The position numbers and the translations under genes are program-made. The notes under the pieces were generated by a model. The model searched no databases. It was not told where the DNA came from and saw only the letters and a program-made list of their open reading frames with translations. From assembly GCF_019669965.1 (NCBI RefSeq), contig NZ_AP019781.1, positions 558,001 through 622,000 of the forward strand: 64,000 bases of DNA. The letters are read 5' to 3'. This document shows positions 15,680 to 24,354 of this stretch, in pieces. How positions within the stretch are numbered: position 1 is the first letter of the stretch; the number at the start of each line of letters is the position of its first letter. This stretch comes from Methanoculleus chikugoensis (GTDB lineage Archaea; Halobacteriota; Methanomicrobia; Methanomicrobiales; Methanoculleaceae).

Positions 15680-17461
15680 ATGGCAAAGCAATCAACGATC
15701 AGGACCCCCATCGTCTGCGTGATGGGCCACGTAGATCACGGCAAGACATCGCTCCTGGATCGGATCCGGGGCTCTTCCGTGGTATCCACCGAAGAAGGCG
15801 CGATCACACAGCATATCGGTGCCACGCTTGTTCCCATCGACGCGATCACCCGCATGGGCGGAGCCCTGAGCAAGGTCAGCGTCAACGTCCCGGGCCTCCT
15901 CTTCATCGACACCCCCGGACACCACGCCTTCACCACGCTGCGTGCGCGCGGCGGGGCGCTCGCCGACATGGCGATCGTCGTGGTGGACATCAACGAGGGC
16001 TTCCGCCCCCAGACGATCGAGGCGCTCCAGATCCTGCGCAACTACAAGACGCCGTTCGTCATCGCGGCGAACAAGATCGATCGCATCCCCGGCTGGCGTG
16101 TCCAGGGGAACCAGCCGTTCTTGAAGACGTTCGCACAGCAGAACGAACGCGTCCAGGGTATGCTCGAGACGAAGGTCTATGAACTCGTCGGCAAACTCTC
16201 CGACCTCGGGTTCAACTCTGAGCGGTTCGACCGGGTCTCGGACTTCGCGCGGAACATCTGCATCGTCCCGACGAGCGCCCTCACCGGGGAAGGTCTTCCC
16301 GACATCCTGATGGTGCTGATCGGGCTTGCCCAGCGTTACATGACCGAGAGCCTCAAGGTCAGCGCCGAGGGTCCCGGCGCCGGAACCGTGCTCGAGGTGA
16401 AGGAGGAGCGGGGGCTCGGGATGACGCTTGACGTGATCCTCTACGACGGGAATCTCAAGGTCGGGGATGAGATCGTGGTCGCCGGAAACGACCAGATCAT
16501 CGAGACGAAAGTGCGCTCCCTCTTAAAGCCCCGTCCGATGAGCGAGATCCTGATCGAGGAGCGGTTCGAGCGGGTCAAGTCCGTCACCGCCGCTGCGGGT
16601 ATCAAGGTCGCCGCCCCGAAACTCGACGGGGTCATCGCGGGCTCCCCTCTCCAGGCCGTCCGCGGCGGCAACCGGGACGAGGTGATCGAGCGCGTCCGCC
16701 ATGAGGTCCAGGATATCGAGGTGAACCTCTCCGATGTCGGCGTCATCATCCGGGCGGACACCATCGGCGCCCTCGAAGCGCTCTCGAAGGAACTCGAGGG
16801 CCACCAGATCCAGGTGATGCGGGCGACCGTGGGGCCGGTCACCCGCCACGACGTCATCGAGGCGGGGACGATCAAGGATCCCCTCTACAGCGCGATCATC
16901 GCCTTCAACACCCCCGTCCTGCCGGACGCGATCGACGCCCTCGTGGATACGTCGATGTCCCACGTCAGCATATTCGAGGGCGGGGTCATCTACCAGCTCA
17001 TCGACGACTACGTCGAGTGGCGCGACGAAAAGAAGCAGGAACTCGAACGGCAGAAGTTCGAGAAGCTGATCATGCCCGCCAAGATCCGGATCCTCCCCAA
17101 CTGCGTCTTCCGGCAGAGCAACCCGGCGGTGGTCGGCGTCAGGATCCTCGGGGGGAAACTCCAGAGCGGGGTTGACCTCGCCCTCCCGAACGGCAGGAAG
17201 GTCGGCCGCATCAAGCAGATCCAGGCGAAGAACGAGTCGGTCCAGGAAGCGGAGGCGGGCAAGGAGGTGGCGATCTCGATCGAGGGGCCGACGGTCGGCC
17301 GCCAGATCAACGTCGACGACGACCTCTACGTGGATATCCCGGAGCGGCACGTAAAGGTGATCGAGCGGGAGATGATCGATCACTTAAGCCCGAGCCTGCG
17401 CGAGACCCTGGAGGAGTTCACCACCCTCAAGCGCCGGGAAGACCCCTTCTGGGGGAAGTGA
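15680..17461 (+). CDS. infB: translation initiation factor aIF5B
   Basis: 593 residues. The GTPase domain has GHVDHGKTS (G1, from residue 16), DTPGHH (G3) and NKID (G4). The beta-barrel domains II and IV and the helical domain III follow as in archaeal/eukaryotic IF5B; the long N-terminal extension of bacterial IF2 is missing, as is normal in archaea. It promotes subunit joining and initiator-tRNA positioning. The ATG at 15680 (MAKQS) is preferred over the in-frame GTG at 15671. rps6e follows on the same strand after 116 bases with its own AT-rich region. Confidence 0.97.
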   Translation: MAKQSTIRTPIVCVMGHVDHGKTSLLDRIRGSSVVSTEEGAITQHIGATLVPIDAITRMGGALSKVSVNVPGLLFIDTPGHHAFTTLRARGGALADMAIVVVDINEGFRPQTIEALQILRNYKTPFVIAANKIDRIPGWRVQGNQPFLKTFAQQNERVQGMLETKVYELVGKLSDLGFNSERFDRVSDFARNICIVPTSALTGEGLPDILMVLIGLAQRYMTESLKVSAEGPGAGTVLEVKEERGLGMTLDVILYDGNLKVGDEIVVAGNDQIIETKVRSLLKPRPMSEILIEERFERVKSVTAAAGIKVAAPKLDGVIAGSPLQAVRGGNRDEVIERVRHEVQDIEVNLSDVGVIIRADTIGALEALSKELEGHQIQVMRATVGPVTRHDVIEAGTIKDPLYSAIIAFNTPVLPDAIDALVDTSMSHVSIFEGGVIYQLIDDYVEWRDEKKQELERQKFEKLIMPAKIRILPNCVFRQSNPAVVGVRILGGKLQSGVDLALPNGRKVGRIKQIQAKNESVQEAEAGKEVAISIEGPTVGRQINVDDDLYVDIPERHVKVIEREMIDHLSPSLRETLEEFTTLKRREDPFWGK

Positions 17462-17577
17462 CCCGTTCGTGGAACGCGGCCTCCTCTCCCGGCCGCCGCT
17501 CCCCTCCAACCCTGCAGAGGTAGTCTTTTAATACCATATTCTCAAATTGTATAGGTACTTTCGAAGGAGTCGTCAAC

Positions 17578-17976
17578 ATGGCAGATTTCAAAATCATCCT
17601 ATCAGACCCGGAGACCGGGCGTTCATATAAGATCGATGCGACCGGCCCCACCGCCGGAGCGTTCATCGGCAAGCGCATCGGCGGCGAGATCGACGGGAAC
17701 GTCCTTGGCTTTGCGGGCTACACGATCCGGATAACCGGCGCAACGGACAAGACCGGTATTCCCTCGCGCCGCGACCTTCCCGGTCCGTCCCGCCGAAGGC
17801 TCCTCCTCTCCAGGGGCGTCGGGTTCCACCCCGTCATGGACGGGGAGCGCCGCCGGAAGTCGGTGCGGGGCAACGAGATCAGCGCCGACACCGTTCAGAT
17901 CAACGCCGCCGTGAAGCAGAGCGGTGCAAAACCCCTGGCAGAATACTTCAGCCAGCCCGAGGCGGCGGCTGAATAA
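17578..17976 (+). CDS. rps6e: 30S ribosomal protein S6e
   Basis: 132 residues, matching archaeal S6e, which lacks the phosphorylated C-terminal tail of the eukaryotic protein. Characteristic segments are FKIILSDPETGRSYKID, GKRIGGEIDG and GIPSRRDLPGPSRRRLLLS. It is a component of the small ribosomal subunit. AAGGAG stands a suitable distance before the ATG, and TTTTAATACC near 17526 is a likely TATA box, so it can be transcribed independently of infB. Confidence 0.97.
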   Translation: MADFKIILSDPETGRSYKIDATGPTAGAFIGKRIGGEIDGNVLGFAGYTIRITGATDKTGIPSRRDLPGPSRRRLLLSRGVGFHPVMDGERRRKSVRGNEISADTVQINAAVKQSGAKPLAEYFSQPEAAAE

Positions 17977-18040
17977 ATCAGCCCCCAATCTTTTCTCAAG
18001 CGTTATTTTCCCGGGCCGATCCGCCCGTATCCTCATTGTT

Positions 18041-19039
18041 CTACCGGCCGTGCCAGGGCTCCCTGAGCGTGGCGGGGCACCTGTCGCGGAGGGGGCACGC
18101 CCCGCAGTCGCGGGGGTGGGTCGGGCACCCGCACGCCGCGGCGTACGCGGCGGTGAGCGCCGCTCCAAGGTCTCCCTCGTATGCAGCGGTGAGCCGTGCC
18201 GCCTCGGCGGCGACCTCGTCCGGCACCGCTTCGGGATAGTAACCGCTCCAGGCGACGTCTTCGAGCCCGGCCTCACGGCAGACTGCGCAGAGATGCTCCA
18301 TCTGCTCCTTCGACGGCCCCGGGTGATAGTAGAGGACGTTGTTCGGCCGAAACCCGATGAGCCGGTAGGGCACCGTCGGATCGAGCGCGGCGATGAACGC
18401 AGCGATAGCCCCAACCTCGGAATCGGTCATGCCGGGGATCACCACCGTCCGAAAGACCCTGATGCGGTCTCGTCCCTCGTGGACGAGGTACTCTGCGTTC
18501 CTGAGCACCGGGCCCACCGGCGCTCCTGTGAGGGCACGGTGGATCGGATCCGACCGCGCCTTGATCTCGAGGGTGATCGTCCGGCAGAGGTCGACGATCC
18601 GCGCCATCGTCGCCTCCGTCGCAAAGCCGCCGGTCGATATCCCAATCCCGAGATCGAGGCCCTGGCGCGTCACCTCGCCCGCCACCTCTTCGATGTAGGG
18701 GAGGTGGATGATCGGGTCGCCGCCCGTAAAGGTGATCGTCCGGATACGCCGGCCGCCGTAAGCGGCAATCCGCTCCCGGGCATCGGCAACCAGCACCGCC
18801 GCAGGCACATACCCGGCGTAGTGCCAGCCCGGATCGGGGTACTGGGATATCCGGTAGGCGTTGCAGTGGAGGCAACGGTAGCAGCACCCGAGCAGGGTGA
18901 CGATGTAACTCGCGAGAGTGCCCGAACACATCGTTGCCGCCACCTCCGCCCGGCCGACGCGGCACACCCCCCGCTCTCCCCGGAGCCGGTCGGCACCGCA
19001 CCTCCACTCGCAGAGCCGGCAGGAGTCGAGATCTTCCAT
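18041..19039 (-). CDS. radical SAM protein, PflA/AmmeMemoRadiSam-like, with extra cysteine clusters
   Basis: 332 residues. The radical SAM motif CCYRCLHC gives Cys52-x3-Cys56-x2-Cys59. An N-terminal cluster C7-x2-C10-x3-C14...C26 (CRLCEWRC...GVC) resembles the leader of COG1180 proteins. A C-terminal cluster of five Cys (303, 305, 312, 315, 321) could hold a further iron-sulfur site. TFTGGDPIIH is the GGD/GGE SAM-binding motif. Reaction and target are unknown; glycyl-radical activation or peptide/RNA modification are possibilities. The start ATG at 19039 is chosen because the longer frame (to 19519) runs through the neighbouring gene; an in-frame GTG at 19063 is an alternative. Confidence 0.82.
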   Translation of the reverse strand: MEDLDSCRLCEWRCGADRLRGERGVCRVGRAEVAATMCSGTLASYIVTLLGCCYRCLHCNAYRISQYPDPGWHYAGYVPAAVLVADARERIAAYGGRRIRTITFTGGDPIIHLPYIEEVAGEVTRQGLDLGIGISTGGFATEATMARIVDLCRTITLEIKARSDPIHRALTGAPVGPVLRNAEYLVHEGRDRIRVFRTVVIPGMTDSEVGAIAAFIAALDPTVPYRLIGFRPNNVLYYHPGPSKEQMEHLCAVCREAGLEDVAWSGYYPEAVPDEVAAEAARLTAAYEGDLGAALTAAYAAACGCPTHPRDCGACPLRDRCPATLREPWHGR

Positions 19040-19149
19040 GCCATCCCTGGTGCATGCATGCACGATAGCCTTTAGGACGCTGACACAATGGGGGTGAGCG
19101 AGCGGCAGGCGTGAATCTTTTCTGAAGGAAGGAGAAAAAGGAGGATCTT

Positions 19150-19617
19150 CTACCGCTTTTTCGCGACCGATCGCTCCAGGGCCGGCAGTTTGTCGTCGAA
19201 CGCCACCCCGTACGTCTTCGCGAGGATGACCACCGCCGCCTCCACCCGGATGTTGCCGTCGAAGTTGTCGGCGACGATCCGGTGGAGTTCCGCGACGACC
19301 TCCTGGGGCGGCTTCCCCGTCGCGGCGGCGATCCGCCCGATCAACTCCTCGTAGGGGCTCTCCGCCGTTGCGAGGATGTCGGAGGTGGGCTTGAACCCGA
19401 GCGGTATCGAGACGTCGGCGAGATCGAAGAGCGGCCGGATGGCTCCTCCGTCCACCTCGATGAGCCCCTCCGCCTTCGCCCGCTCCAGGAGCTGGTTTAC
19501 CTGCTCCTTGTTCATCCACTTCCGGTCGATGGCGATGTAGAAGACGAACTCACTCTTCTGCAGCCGATCTTTCCGCATGTGCTTGAACGGCGCGGCAACC
19601 GCTATCCTGACACTCAC
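19150..19617 (-). CDS. DUF2240-family protein
   Basis: 155 residues from GTG 19617. SVRIAVAAPFKHMRKDRLQKSE followed by a helical region (WMNKEQVNQLLERAKAEGLI) looks like DUF2240, a family found in euryarchaea with no proven function; the helices suggest a winged-helix-like fold. The GTG overlaps the stop of the upstream gene (GTGA), which fixes the start and indicates translational coupling. Nucleic-acid binding is plausible but not shown. Confidence 0.7.
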   Translation of the reverse strand: MSVRIAVAAPFKHMRKDRLQKSEFVFYIAIDRKWMNKEQVNQLLERAKAEGLIEVDGGAIRPLFDLADVSIPLGFKPTSDILATAESPYEELIGRIAAATGKPPQEVVAELHRIVADNFDGNIRVEAAVVILAKTYGVAFDDKLPALERSVAKKR

Positions 19618-20036
19618 TCGCAGGCACCCTTGAGCATCGTTCGCAGGTCCATCGCGTCCAGATCCCCGAGCCGCCCCTCCTTCGCGACGTAGCACTCCGT
19701 CACCGCGCCTTTATCGACGATCCGGAGGAAGAAGATGTTCTCCGAGACCGGGAGCCTCTTTTCGGGGGTAAGCAGCGTCCTCTGCAGATCGACCCGGAAG
19801 TCCGCCACCTCCGTGACATTCTCGGCGAGCGGCGCGAGATCGCTCAGGTCGACGAACTGTATCCGCCCGTCCGCGACCTGGACGAGCATCCGCTCCTTGA
19901 CGAGCCCGTCGGCACCCCGTGCGGTGGTATGGGTGTCGTGCATCCGGGCTATACAGGCAAGGACGTCCCGGAACGGCCGGCTGAGCTCGAAGTCAAGGTC
20001 GACGGATTGAGGGAAACGATGGTAAATCCTGCGCAT
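19614..20036 (-). CDS. conserved-looking hypothetical protein coupled to DUF2240
   Basis: 140 residues, soluble, from ATG 20036 (MRRIYHRFP). It has mixed alpha/beta character and ends in a charged segment, YVAKEGRLGDLDAMDLRT. I do not recognise a family. The stop overlaps the GTG start of the DUF2240 gene, so the two products are probably made together. The gene is divergent from the 5'-nucleotidase-like gene, with about 90 bases between starts that must hold both promoters. Confidence 0.6.
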   Translation of the reverse strand: MRRIYHRFPQSVDLDFELSRPFRDVLACIARMHDTHTTARGADGLVKERMLVQVADGRIQFVDLSDLAPLAENVTEVADFRVDLQRTLLTPEKRLPVSENIFFLRIVDKGAVTECYVAKEGRLGDLDAMDLRTMLKGACE

Positions 20037-20125
20037 CACTAGAATTGAGGTCTGCGGAACGTAAAAAGAATGTGATCCCGCCGGAGGCGCAAACGTTTTC
20101 TCCACATCCTGCCCTCCCTGCACCC

Positions 20126-21565
20126 ATGACCGACCACCTCACGCTCCTGCAGATGAACGACTCGCACGGGTACCTGGAACCGCACCAGGAACTCTTCTAT
20201 GCCGGTGGGCCGCCGGTGTACCGGACGGCAGGCGGATATGCCCGGATTGCCACGCTCCTCGAGGATGCCCGCGACGAGCGGCCGGGCCGGGTGCTCGCGT
20301 TCGACTGCGGCGACACCATCCACGGGACCTACCCCGCCGTCCAATCGGAGGGCGAAGCGCTCGTCCCGGTCCTGAACGCTCTCGCCTTCGATGCCATGAC
20401 CGCCCACTGGGAGTTCGCCTACGGCCCGGAGCAGTTCCGGAAGGTGGCCGGGAAACTCGACTACCCCGTCCTCGCCGACAACTGCTACGACGACGCGACC
20501 GGCGACCTGGTCTTTCCCCCGTACACCGTCTGCGAGACCGACGACCTCGCGGTAGGCGTCATCGGCATCGCCGCCACGATCGTCGACAAGGTGATGCCGG
20601 ACTCATTCTCGAAGGGGATCCACTTCTCGCTCGGCAACGCTGAACTCCCCGGCCATATCGCCCACCTCCGCGAAGAGGAGGGGGTGGACCTCGTCGTGGT
20701 GATATCGCACCTCGGGTTTCCGCAGGAGGTGAGGCTCGCCCGCGAGACGGACGGGATCGACGTCCTCCTCTCGGGGCACACCCACAACCGCCTCTTCGAA
20801 CCGGCGGTCGTGAACGATACCGTCATCATCCAGTCGGGCTGCCACGGCTCTTTCCTCGGGCGGCTCGATCTCTTCGTCGAGAACCGGCGGGTGAAGGGGT
20901 TCGACCACGAACTGATCGTCGTCGGCGAGGATATCCGGCCTCATCCTGAGGTCGAGGAGATGGTCGAGGCGGTCATGGAGCCCCACCGCGAGTACCTCTC
21001 CCGGGTCGTCGGGGAGACCCGGACGGGTCTCAACCGGAACACGGTTCTCGAGGCCACGATGGACAACCTTCTCCTGCAGGCGCTCATCGACGTCACGGGT
21101 GCGGAGATGGCCTTCTCGAACGGGTGGCGTTACGGCGCCCCGGTGCCGCCCGGCCCGGTCATGATGAACGACCTCTGGGACATCATCCCGGTGAATCCCC
21201 CGGTCTCGACGGTCGAGATCACCGGCCGGGATCTCAAGGCGATGATGGAGGAAAACCTGGAGCGGACCTTTTCGCGCGACCCCTACCAGCAGATGGGCGG
21301 CTACGTGAAGCGGTGCATGGGAGTCGACCTCTACTGCAAGATAGAGAATCCGGCAGGGCTCCGGATCCAGGAGTTCTTTGCGGCCGGCAGAAGGCTCGAC
21401 CCGGATGCCGTCTACCGCGCGGCGTTCGTCACCGGCCAGGGTGTGCCGCCGAAGTACGGAAAGAACCGGGAGAACCTGAACGTCCACGCGATCGAGGCGC
21501 TCGAACGCTACCTCTCGGAGGGTCCCGTGAGCGCCGAACTCCGCGGGAGCGTGACGGCGATATGA
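20126..21565 (+). CDS. metallophosphatase / 5'-nucleotidase family protein
   Basis: 479 residues. The N-terminal calcineurin-like metal-binding domain has LLQMNDSHGYLE, FDCGDTIHG, NCYD, SHLGF and LSGHTHNR. The C-terminal 5'-nucleotidase domain follows (about residue 310 onward; NDLWDIIPVNPPVSTVEITG). Classical UshA-type enzymes are exported, but no signal peptide is present here, so a cytosolic nucleotide or sugar-nucleotide hydrolase is inferred. The ATG at 20126 matches the domain start; upstream in-frame sequence is non-coding. It overlaps the DsrE-like gene by 4 bases (ATGA). Confidence 0.88.
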   Translation: MTDHLTLLQMNDSHGYLEPHQELFYAGGPPVYRTAGGYARIATLLEDARDERPGRVLAFDCGDTIHGTYPAVQSEGEALVPVLNALAFDAMTAHWEFAYGPEQFRKVAGKLDYPVLADNCYDDATGDLVFPPYTVCETDDLAVGVIGIAATIVDKVMPDSFSKGIHFSLGNAELPGHIAHLREEEGVDLVVVISHLGFPQEVRLARETDGIDVLLSGHTHNRLFEPAVVNDTVIIQSGCHGSFLGRLDLFVENRRVKGFDHELIVVGEDIRPHPEVEEMVEAVMEPHREYLSRVVGETRTGLNRNTVLEATMDNLLLQALIDVTGAEMAFSNGWRYGAPVPPGPVMMNDLWDIIPVNPPVSTVEITGRDLKAMMEENLERTFSRDPYQQMGGYVKRCMGVDLYCKIENPAGLRIQEFFAAGRRLDPDAVYRAAFVTGQGVPPKYGKNRENLNVHAIEALERYLSEGPVSAELRGSVTAI

Positions 21566-21897
21566 CGCCGCCGAAGGTCGTCGTCCACCTGGACGAGCGC
21601 GAGAAGACGCCTCTCGTCTTAAAGAACGTGAAGAACCTCATCGACGAACTCGAAGGCGTCGAGGTCGAGGTGGTCGCCCATGCCGGCGGGGTGGAGGGGC
21701 TCCGCACCGGCACCTCTCACGCGGCGCTCATGGAAGAGCTCGCGAACCGGGGGGTCCGGCTCATCGTCTGCGAGAACACTCTCCGCTCCCGGGGCATCCC
21801 GCGCGGCGATTTTCCCGGGTATATCGGGATCGTCCCGTCCGCGATCGTGGAACTGGTTGTCAGGCAGGCCGAAGGCTGGTGTTACCTGAGGCCGTGA
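21562..21897 (+). CDS. DsrE/DsrF-like small protein
   Basis: 111 residues: KVVVHLDEREKTPLVLKNVKNL, VEVVAHAGGVEGL and VCENTLRSRGI match the COG1416/DsrE-like fold. The Cys in VCENTLR is at the position of the reactive Cys in sulfur-relay members of the family, so a persulfide role is possible but unproven. Start ATG overlaps the stop of the nucleotidase gene, so the pair is an operon. It ends 10 bases from the convergent rps8e gene. Confidence 0.82.
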   Translation: MTPPKVVVHLDEREKTPLVLKNVKNLIDELEGVEVEVVAHAGGVEGLRTGTSHAALMEELANRGVRLIVCENTLRSRGIPRGDFPGYIGIVPSAIVELVVRQAEGWCYLRP

Positions 21898-21907
21898 AAA
21901 AAGAGTA

Positions 21908-22285
21908 TTATGCGAGCAGGACGGCGTTGACGACGCCGTCCTGGCTCGGTCTGCTGACAATCCGCGCGAGCCCCATCTCGGTCTTGATGATGGCGCCCTT
22001 TGTGAGGAGTTTCCGCCGGACGTAGTTCGGGTCGGCGCTGTTAGCCTCGACCGTCTCGATCTTCGCCCTTTTGGTCTCGCCGGTCGCGGGGTTTGAAACC
22101 GTCGCATACTCCACCCGGAGTGCCCGGACCTTCTGGTTGCCGCCGAAGGTGCGGACAATTCTCCTGCGTTCTTCACCGATATGCGTCTCTGCCGGAGCTC
22201 TTCCGATCTCCGTTCTCTTCTTGCCCTGGGAGGTGTGGTAGCGTCCGCCCGACGGCTTCCGTACTGATCTTCCTTGCCACTGCAT
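21908..22285 (-). CDS. rps8e: 30S ribosomal protein S8e
   Basis: 125 residues, typical archaeal S8e: MQWQGRSVRKPSGGRYHTSQGKKR at the N-terminus and VEYATVSNPATGE plus NYVRRKLLTKGAIIKTE in the core. It is a small-subunit ribosomal protein. It is a stand-alone gene with an AT-rich upstream region (about 22330-22380) in the divergent-like gap before hypB, which is on the same strand. Confidence 0.97.
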   Translation of the reverse strand: MQWQGRSVRKPSGGRYHTSQGKKRTEIGRAPAETHIGEERRRIVRTFGGNQKVRALRVEYATVSNPATGETKRAKIETVEANSADPNYVRRKLLTKGAIIKTEMGLARIVSRPSQDGVVNAVLLA

Positions 22286-22390
22286 GTGACCACCGAAATA
22301 CTCTGCTGAGGACGCAATACCCTTCAGGGGGTAGCAATCTCTCGTTAAAGTGCTATAACTATTCGAGACCGGGATATTTAACTCTGCTGA

Positions 22391-23038
22391 TCACGCGAGG
22401 ATCGCGTCCAGCAGCGCCTCAAGCCCTTCCCCGGTCTTCATGTTCGTCCTGAAGATCTTCATCTCCGGGTTGTAGCGGCGCATATCCGCCTCCATCCGGT
22501 CGAGGTCGGCGCCGACGAACCCGGCGAGGTCGACCTTGTTGATGACGCCGATGTTGCTGCTTCTAAACATCATCGGGTGCTTGTTCACCACGTCGTCTCC
22601 TTCCGTCGAGCTGATGACGACGATCCTCTTCTCGGCGCCCAGCCGGAAGTCGGTCGGACAGACCATGTTGCCGACGTTCTCGATGAAGAGGATATCAATC
22701 TCATCGAGCGGGAGGTGATCGATGGCGTGCTCGACGAGGTGGGCGTCGAGGTGGCACTCCTTCCCGGTGTTCGCGTTGTAGGCCGGGACGTTGAGGGCGA
22801 CGATCCGCTTGAAGTCGTCGTCGCCGTAGACGTCCCCGGCGATGGCACCGGCGCGGAGGCCCCGCTTTTGGATAAGCGGCACGAGCCGCTCGATCGTGGC
22901 GGTCTTTCCCGACCCGATGGCGCCGAGAAGGTCGAACGCCCGGATGCCGTGGTCTTTGAGGTGGGCTGCGTTGGCATCTGCCAGGCGGTTGTTAACATCG
23001 TAGATGTCCTTCTCCACGTGGACGTCGATATGATGCAT
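22391..23038 (-). CDS. hypB: hydrogenase/urease nickel incorporation GTPase HypB
   Basis: 215 residues. A GTPase of the SIMIBI class with GAIGSGKTATIE (P-loop, residues 39-50), IENVGNMVCPTDF with the metal-binding Cys region, and NKVDL. It delivers nickel to [NiFe]-hydrogenases, which are central to hydrogenotrophic methanogens; no HypA or other hyp gene lies next to it. The TATA-like CTATAAA lies at about 23068, so a transcript would begin near 23045. The ATG at 23038 (MHHIDV) is therefore preferred over the in-frame ATG at 23056. Confidence 0.95.
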   Translation of the reverse strand: MHHIDVHVEKDIYDVNNRLADANAAHLKDHGIRAFDLLGAIGSGKTATIERLVPLIQKRGLRAGAIAGDVYGDDDFKRIVALNVPAYNANTGKECHLDAHLVEHAIDHLPLDEIDILFIENVGNMVCPTDFRLGAEKRIVVISSTEGDDVVNKHPMMFRSSNIGVINKVDLAGFVGADLDRMEADMRRYNPEMKIFRTNMKTGEGLEALLDAILA

Positions 23039-23093
23039 GGTATGTACTGTGATCATGATCTGTTTATAGGTTAACCACCCAGATCATACACCT

Positions 23094-23366
23094 ATGAGCG
23101 CTGAACGCATCCTGTACCCCTGTTACTTCGACGCCACGCTCGAGCGGCGGGAGGGGCGTCGCGTTGCTAAAAATTTCGGCGTGAAGTCCCCGGAACTCCC
23201 TGCCATCGAGGCGGTCCTGCGGAAGATGAAGGTCCCGCACCGGGTGGAGGAGCACCATCACCCCGCCCGGTGGGCGGAGCACGAAGGCCGGATCGTGGTG
23301 GAATGGGCGGGAAGCAAGGAAGACCTGATCCGGAAGGTTGCGAGCGGTCTTGCCGGCCGGAAGTGA
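23094..23366 (+). CDS. srp19: signal recognition particle subunit SRP19
   Basis: 90 residues: ILYPCYFDATLERREGRRVAK at the N-terminus and the basic, compact C-terminal half match archaeal SRP19, which binds 7S RNA and helps SRP54 assembly. Divergent from hypB across 37-55 bases. Its TGA overlaps an in-frame GTG of the downstream PHP gene (GTGA at 23363-23366), suggesting coupled translation. Confidence 0.95.
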   Translation: MSAERILYPCYFDATLERREGRRVAKNFGVKSPELPAIEAVLRKMKVPHRVEEHHHPARWAEHEGRIVVEWAGSKEDLIRKVASGLAGRK

Positions 23367-23371
23367 TCGCG

Positions 23372-24016
23372 ATGTACGATCTGCACACCCATACCCTCCT
23401 CTCCGACGGCGAACTCCTCCCGACCGAGCTGATCCGCCGGGCTGCCGTGCTCGGCTACGAGACGCTCGCGATCACCGACCACGCGGACGCCTCGAACCTC
23501 CGGCACCTGGTGGAGGCGGCGGAGAGCGTCCGGGAATCGGCGCGGTGCTATGGGTTGACCCTGCTCGTCGGGGTGGAACTCACCCACGTTCCGCCGTCCC
23601 TGATCCCGGCGTTCGCACGCGACGCAAAGCGGTTCGGCGCCGATGTCGTCGTGGTCCACGGCGAGACGGTAGTGGAGCCGGTCGCCCCGGGAACCAACCG
23701 CGCCGCCTGCACGTGTGAGTACGTTGACGTGCTCGGTCACCCGGGACTCATCGCGGTCGAGGATGCGCGCGCAGCCGCGGAGCACGGGGTGGCGCTCGAG
23801 ATCACCTCGCGCGGGGGGCATAACCGCACCAACGGCCACGTGGCGCGGATGGCGCGGGAGGCCGGGTGCCGGCTTGTGATCGATTCCGATACGCACGCTC
23901 CGTCCGATCTGATCTCAAAGGAGGCACGGCGGGCGGTCGCGCTCGGCGCGGGGCTGACGGAGGCGGAATCCCGTGAGGCTCTCTCACAGGATATTGATCG
24001 GCTTCTTCAGAAGTGA
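23372..24016 (+). CDS. PHP-domain phosphoesterase (histidinol-phosphatase-like)
   Basis: 214 residues. MYDLHTHTLLSDGE carries the first metal-binding motif, AITDHAD the second, VGVELTHV the third, and VDVLGHPG and IDSDTHAP the later ligands of the PHP fold. It is a small stand-alone PHP protein of the archaeal 'histidinol phosphate phosphatase domain-containing' type; substrate unknown. The ATG at 23372 gives the usual family start; a GTG three codons upstream overlaps the srp19 stop and is an alternative. Confidence 0.88.
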   Translation: MYDLHTHTLLSDGELLPTELIRRAAVLGYETLAITDHADASNLRHLVEAAESVRESARCYGLTLLVGVELTHVPPSLIPAFARDAKRFGADVVVVHGETVVEPVAPGTNRAACTCEYVDVLGHPGLIAVEDARAAAEHGVALEITSRGGHNRTNGHVARMAREAGCRLVIDSDTHAPSDLISKEARRAVALGAGLTEAESREALSQDIDRLLQK

Positions 24017-24063
24017 GATGTGGTATTTATATTTTAGCAAAAGGTTTTTATACTCACGCGGAC

Positions 24064-24075
24064 AATATATATACG
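24064..24075 (+). promoter_or_regulatory. TATA box for the gar1-tfb operon
   Basis: CAATATATATAC is the most AT-rich segment between the PHP gene and gar1. A start site about 25 bases downstream would fall near 24095, giving a short leader containing AGAGGT before the TTG codon at 24119. Confidence 0.6.
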
Positions 24076-24118
24076 TTACTAAATACGCCCGGATATAGTG
24101 TCCCCTAGAGGTTGCAGT

Positions 24119-24343
24119 TTGCGGTTAATCGGTCGTTCTGTAAGTGTTTGCGGCAATCGCTTGTTAATCTTGCGATGCGATGCTGCACAGTTGCCCCGCC
24201 TCTACGGTGAGGCTGTGGATCGTCGGTTAAAACCCGTAGGGAAGGTAGTCGACATATTTGGGAATATATCATCGCCTTATGCCGTAGTCCTCTGCTACAA
24301 CGGCTGCGCCGTGCAGGTTGGCGAGAAGATCTTTGCAAAATAG
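24119..24343 (+). CDS. gar1: H/ACA ribonucleoprotein subunit Gar1-like
   Basis: 74 residues from TTG 24119. LRLIGRSVSV...LKPVGKVVDIFGNISSPYAVV is the beta-barrel core of Gar1, a component of the archaeal H/ACA pseudouridylation complex. AGAGGT lies 6 bases before the TTG, and archaeal Gar1 proteins start close to this residue; the GTG at 24098 would add seven residues and is the alternative. It is followed after 11 bases by tfb, a common archaeal gar1-tfb arrangement. Confidence 0.88.
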   Translation: MRLIGRSVSVCGNRLLILRCDAAQLPRLYGEAVDRRLKPVGKVVDIFGNISSPYAVVLCYNGCAVQVGEKIFAK

Positions 24344-24354
24344 GTGTATAATCG

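Noticed and set aside
19040-19519. N-terminal extension of the radical SAM protein to 19519
   Set aside because: It runs through the DUF2240 gene and is non-coding in composition; the cysteine motif begins at residue 7 from ATG 19039.
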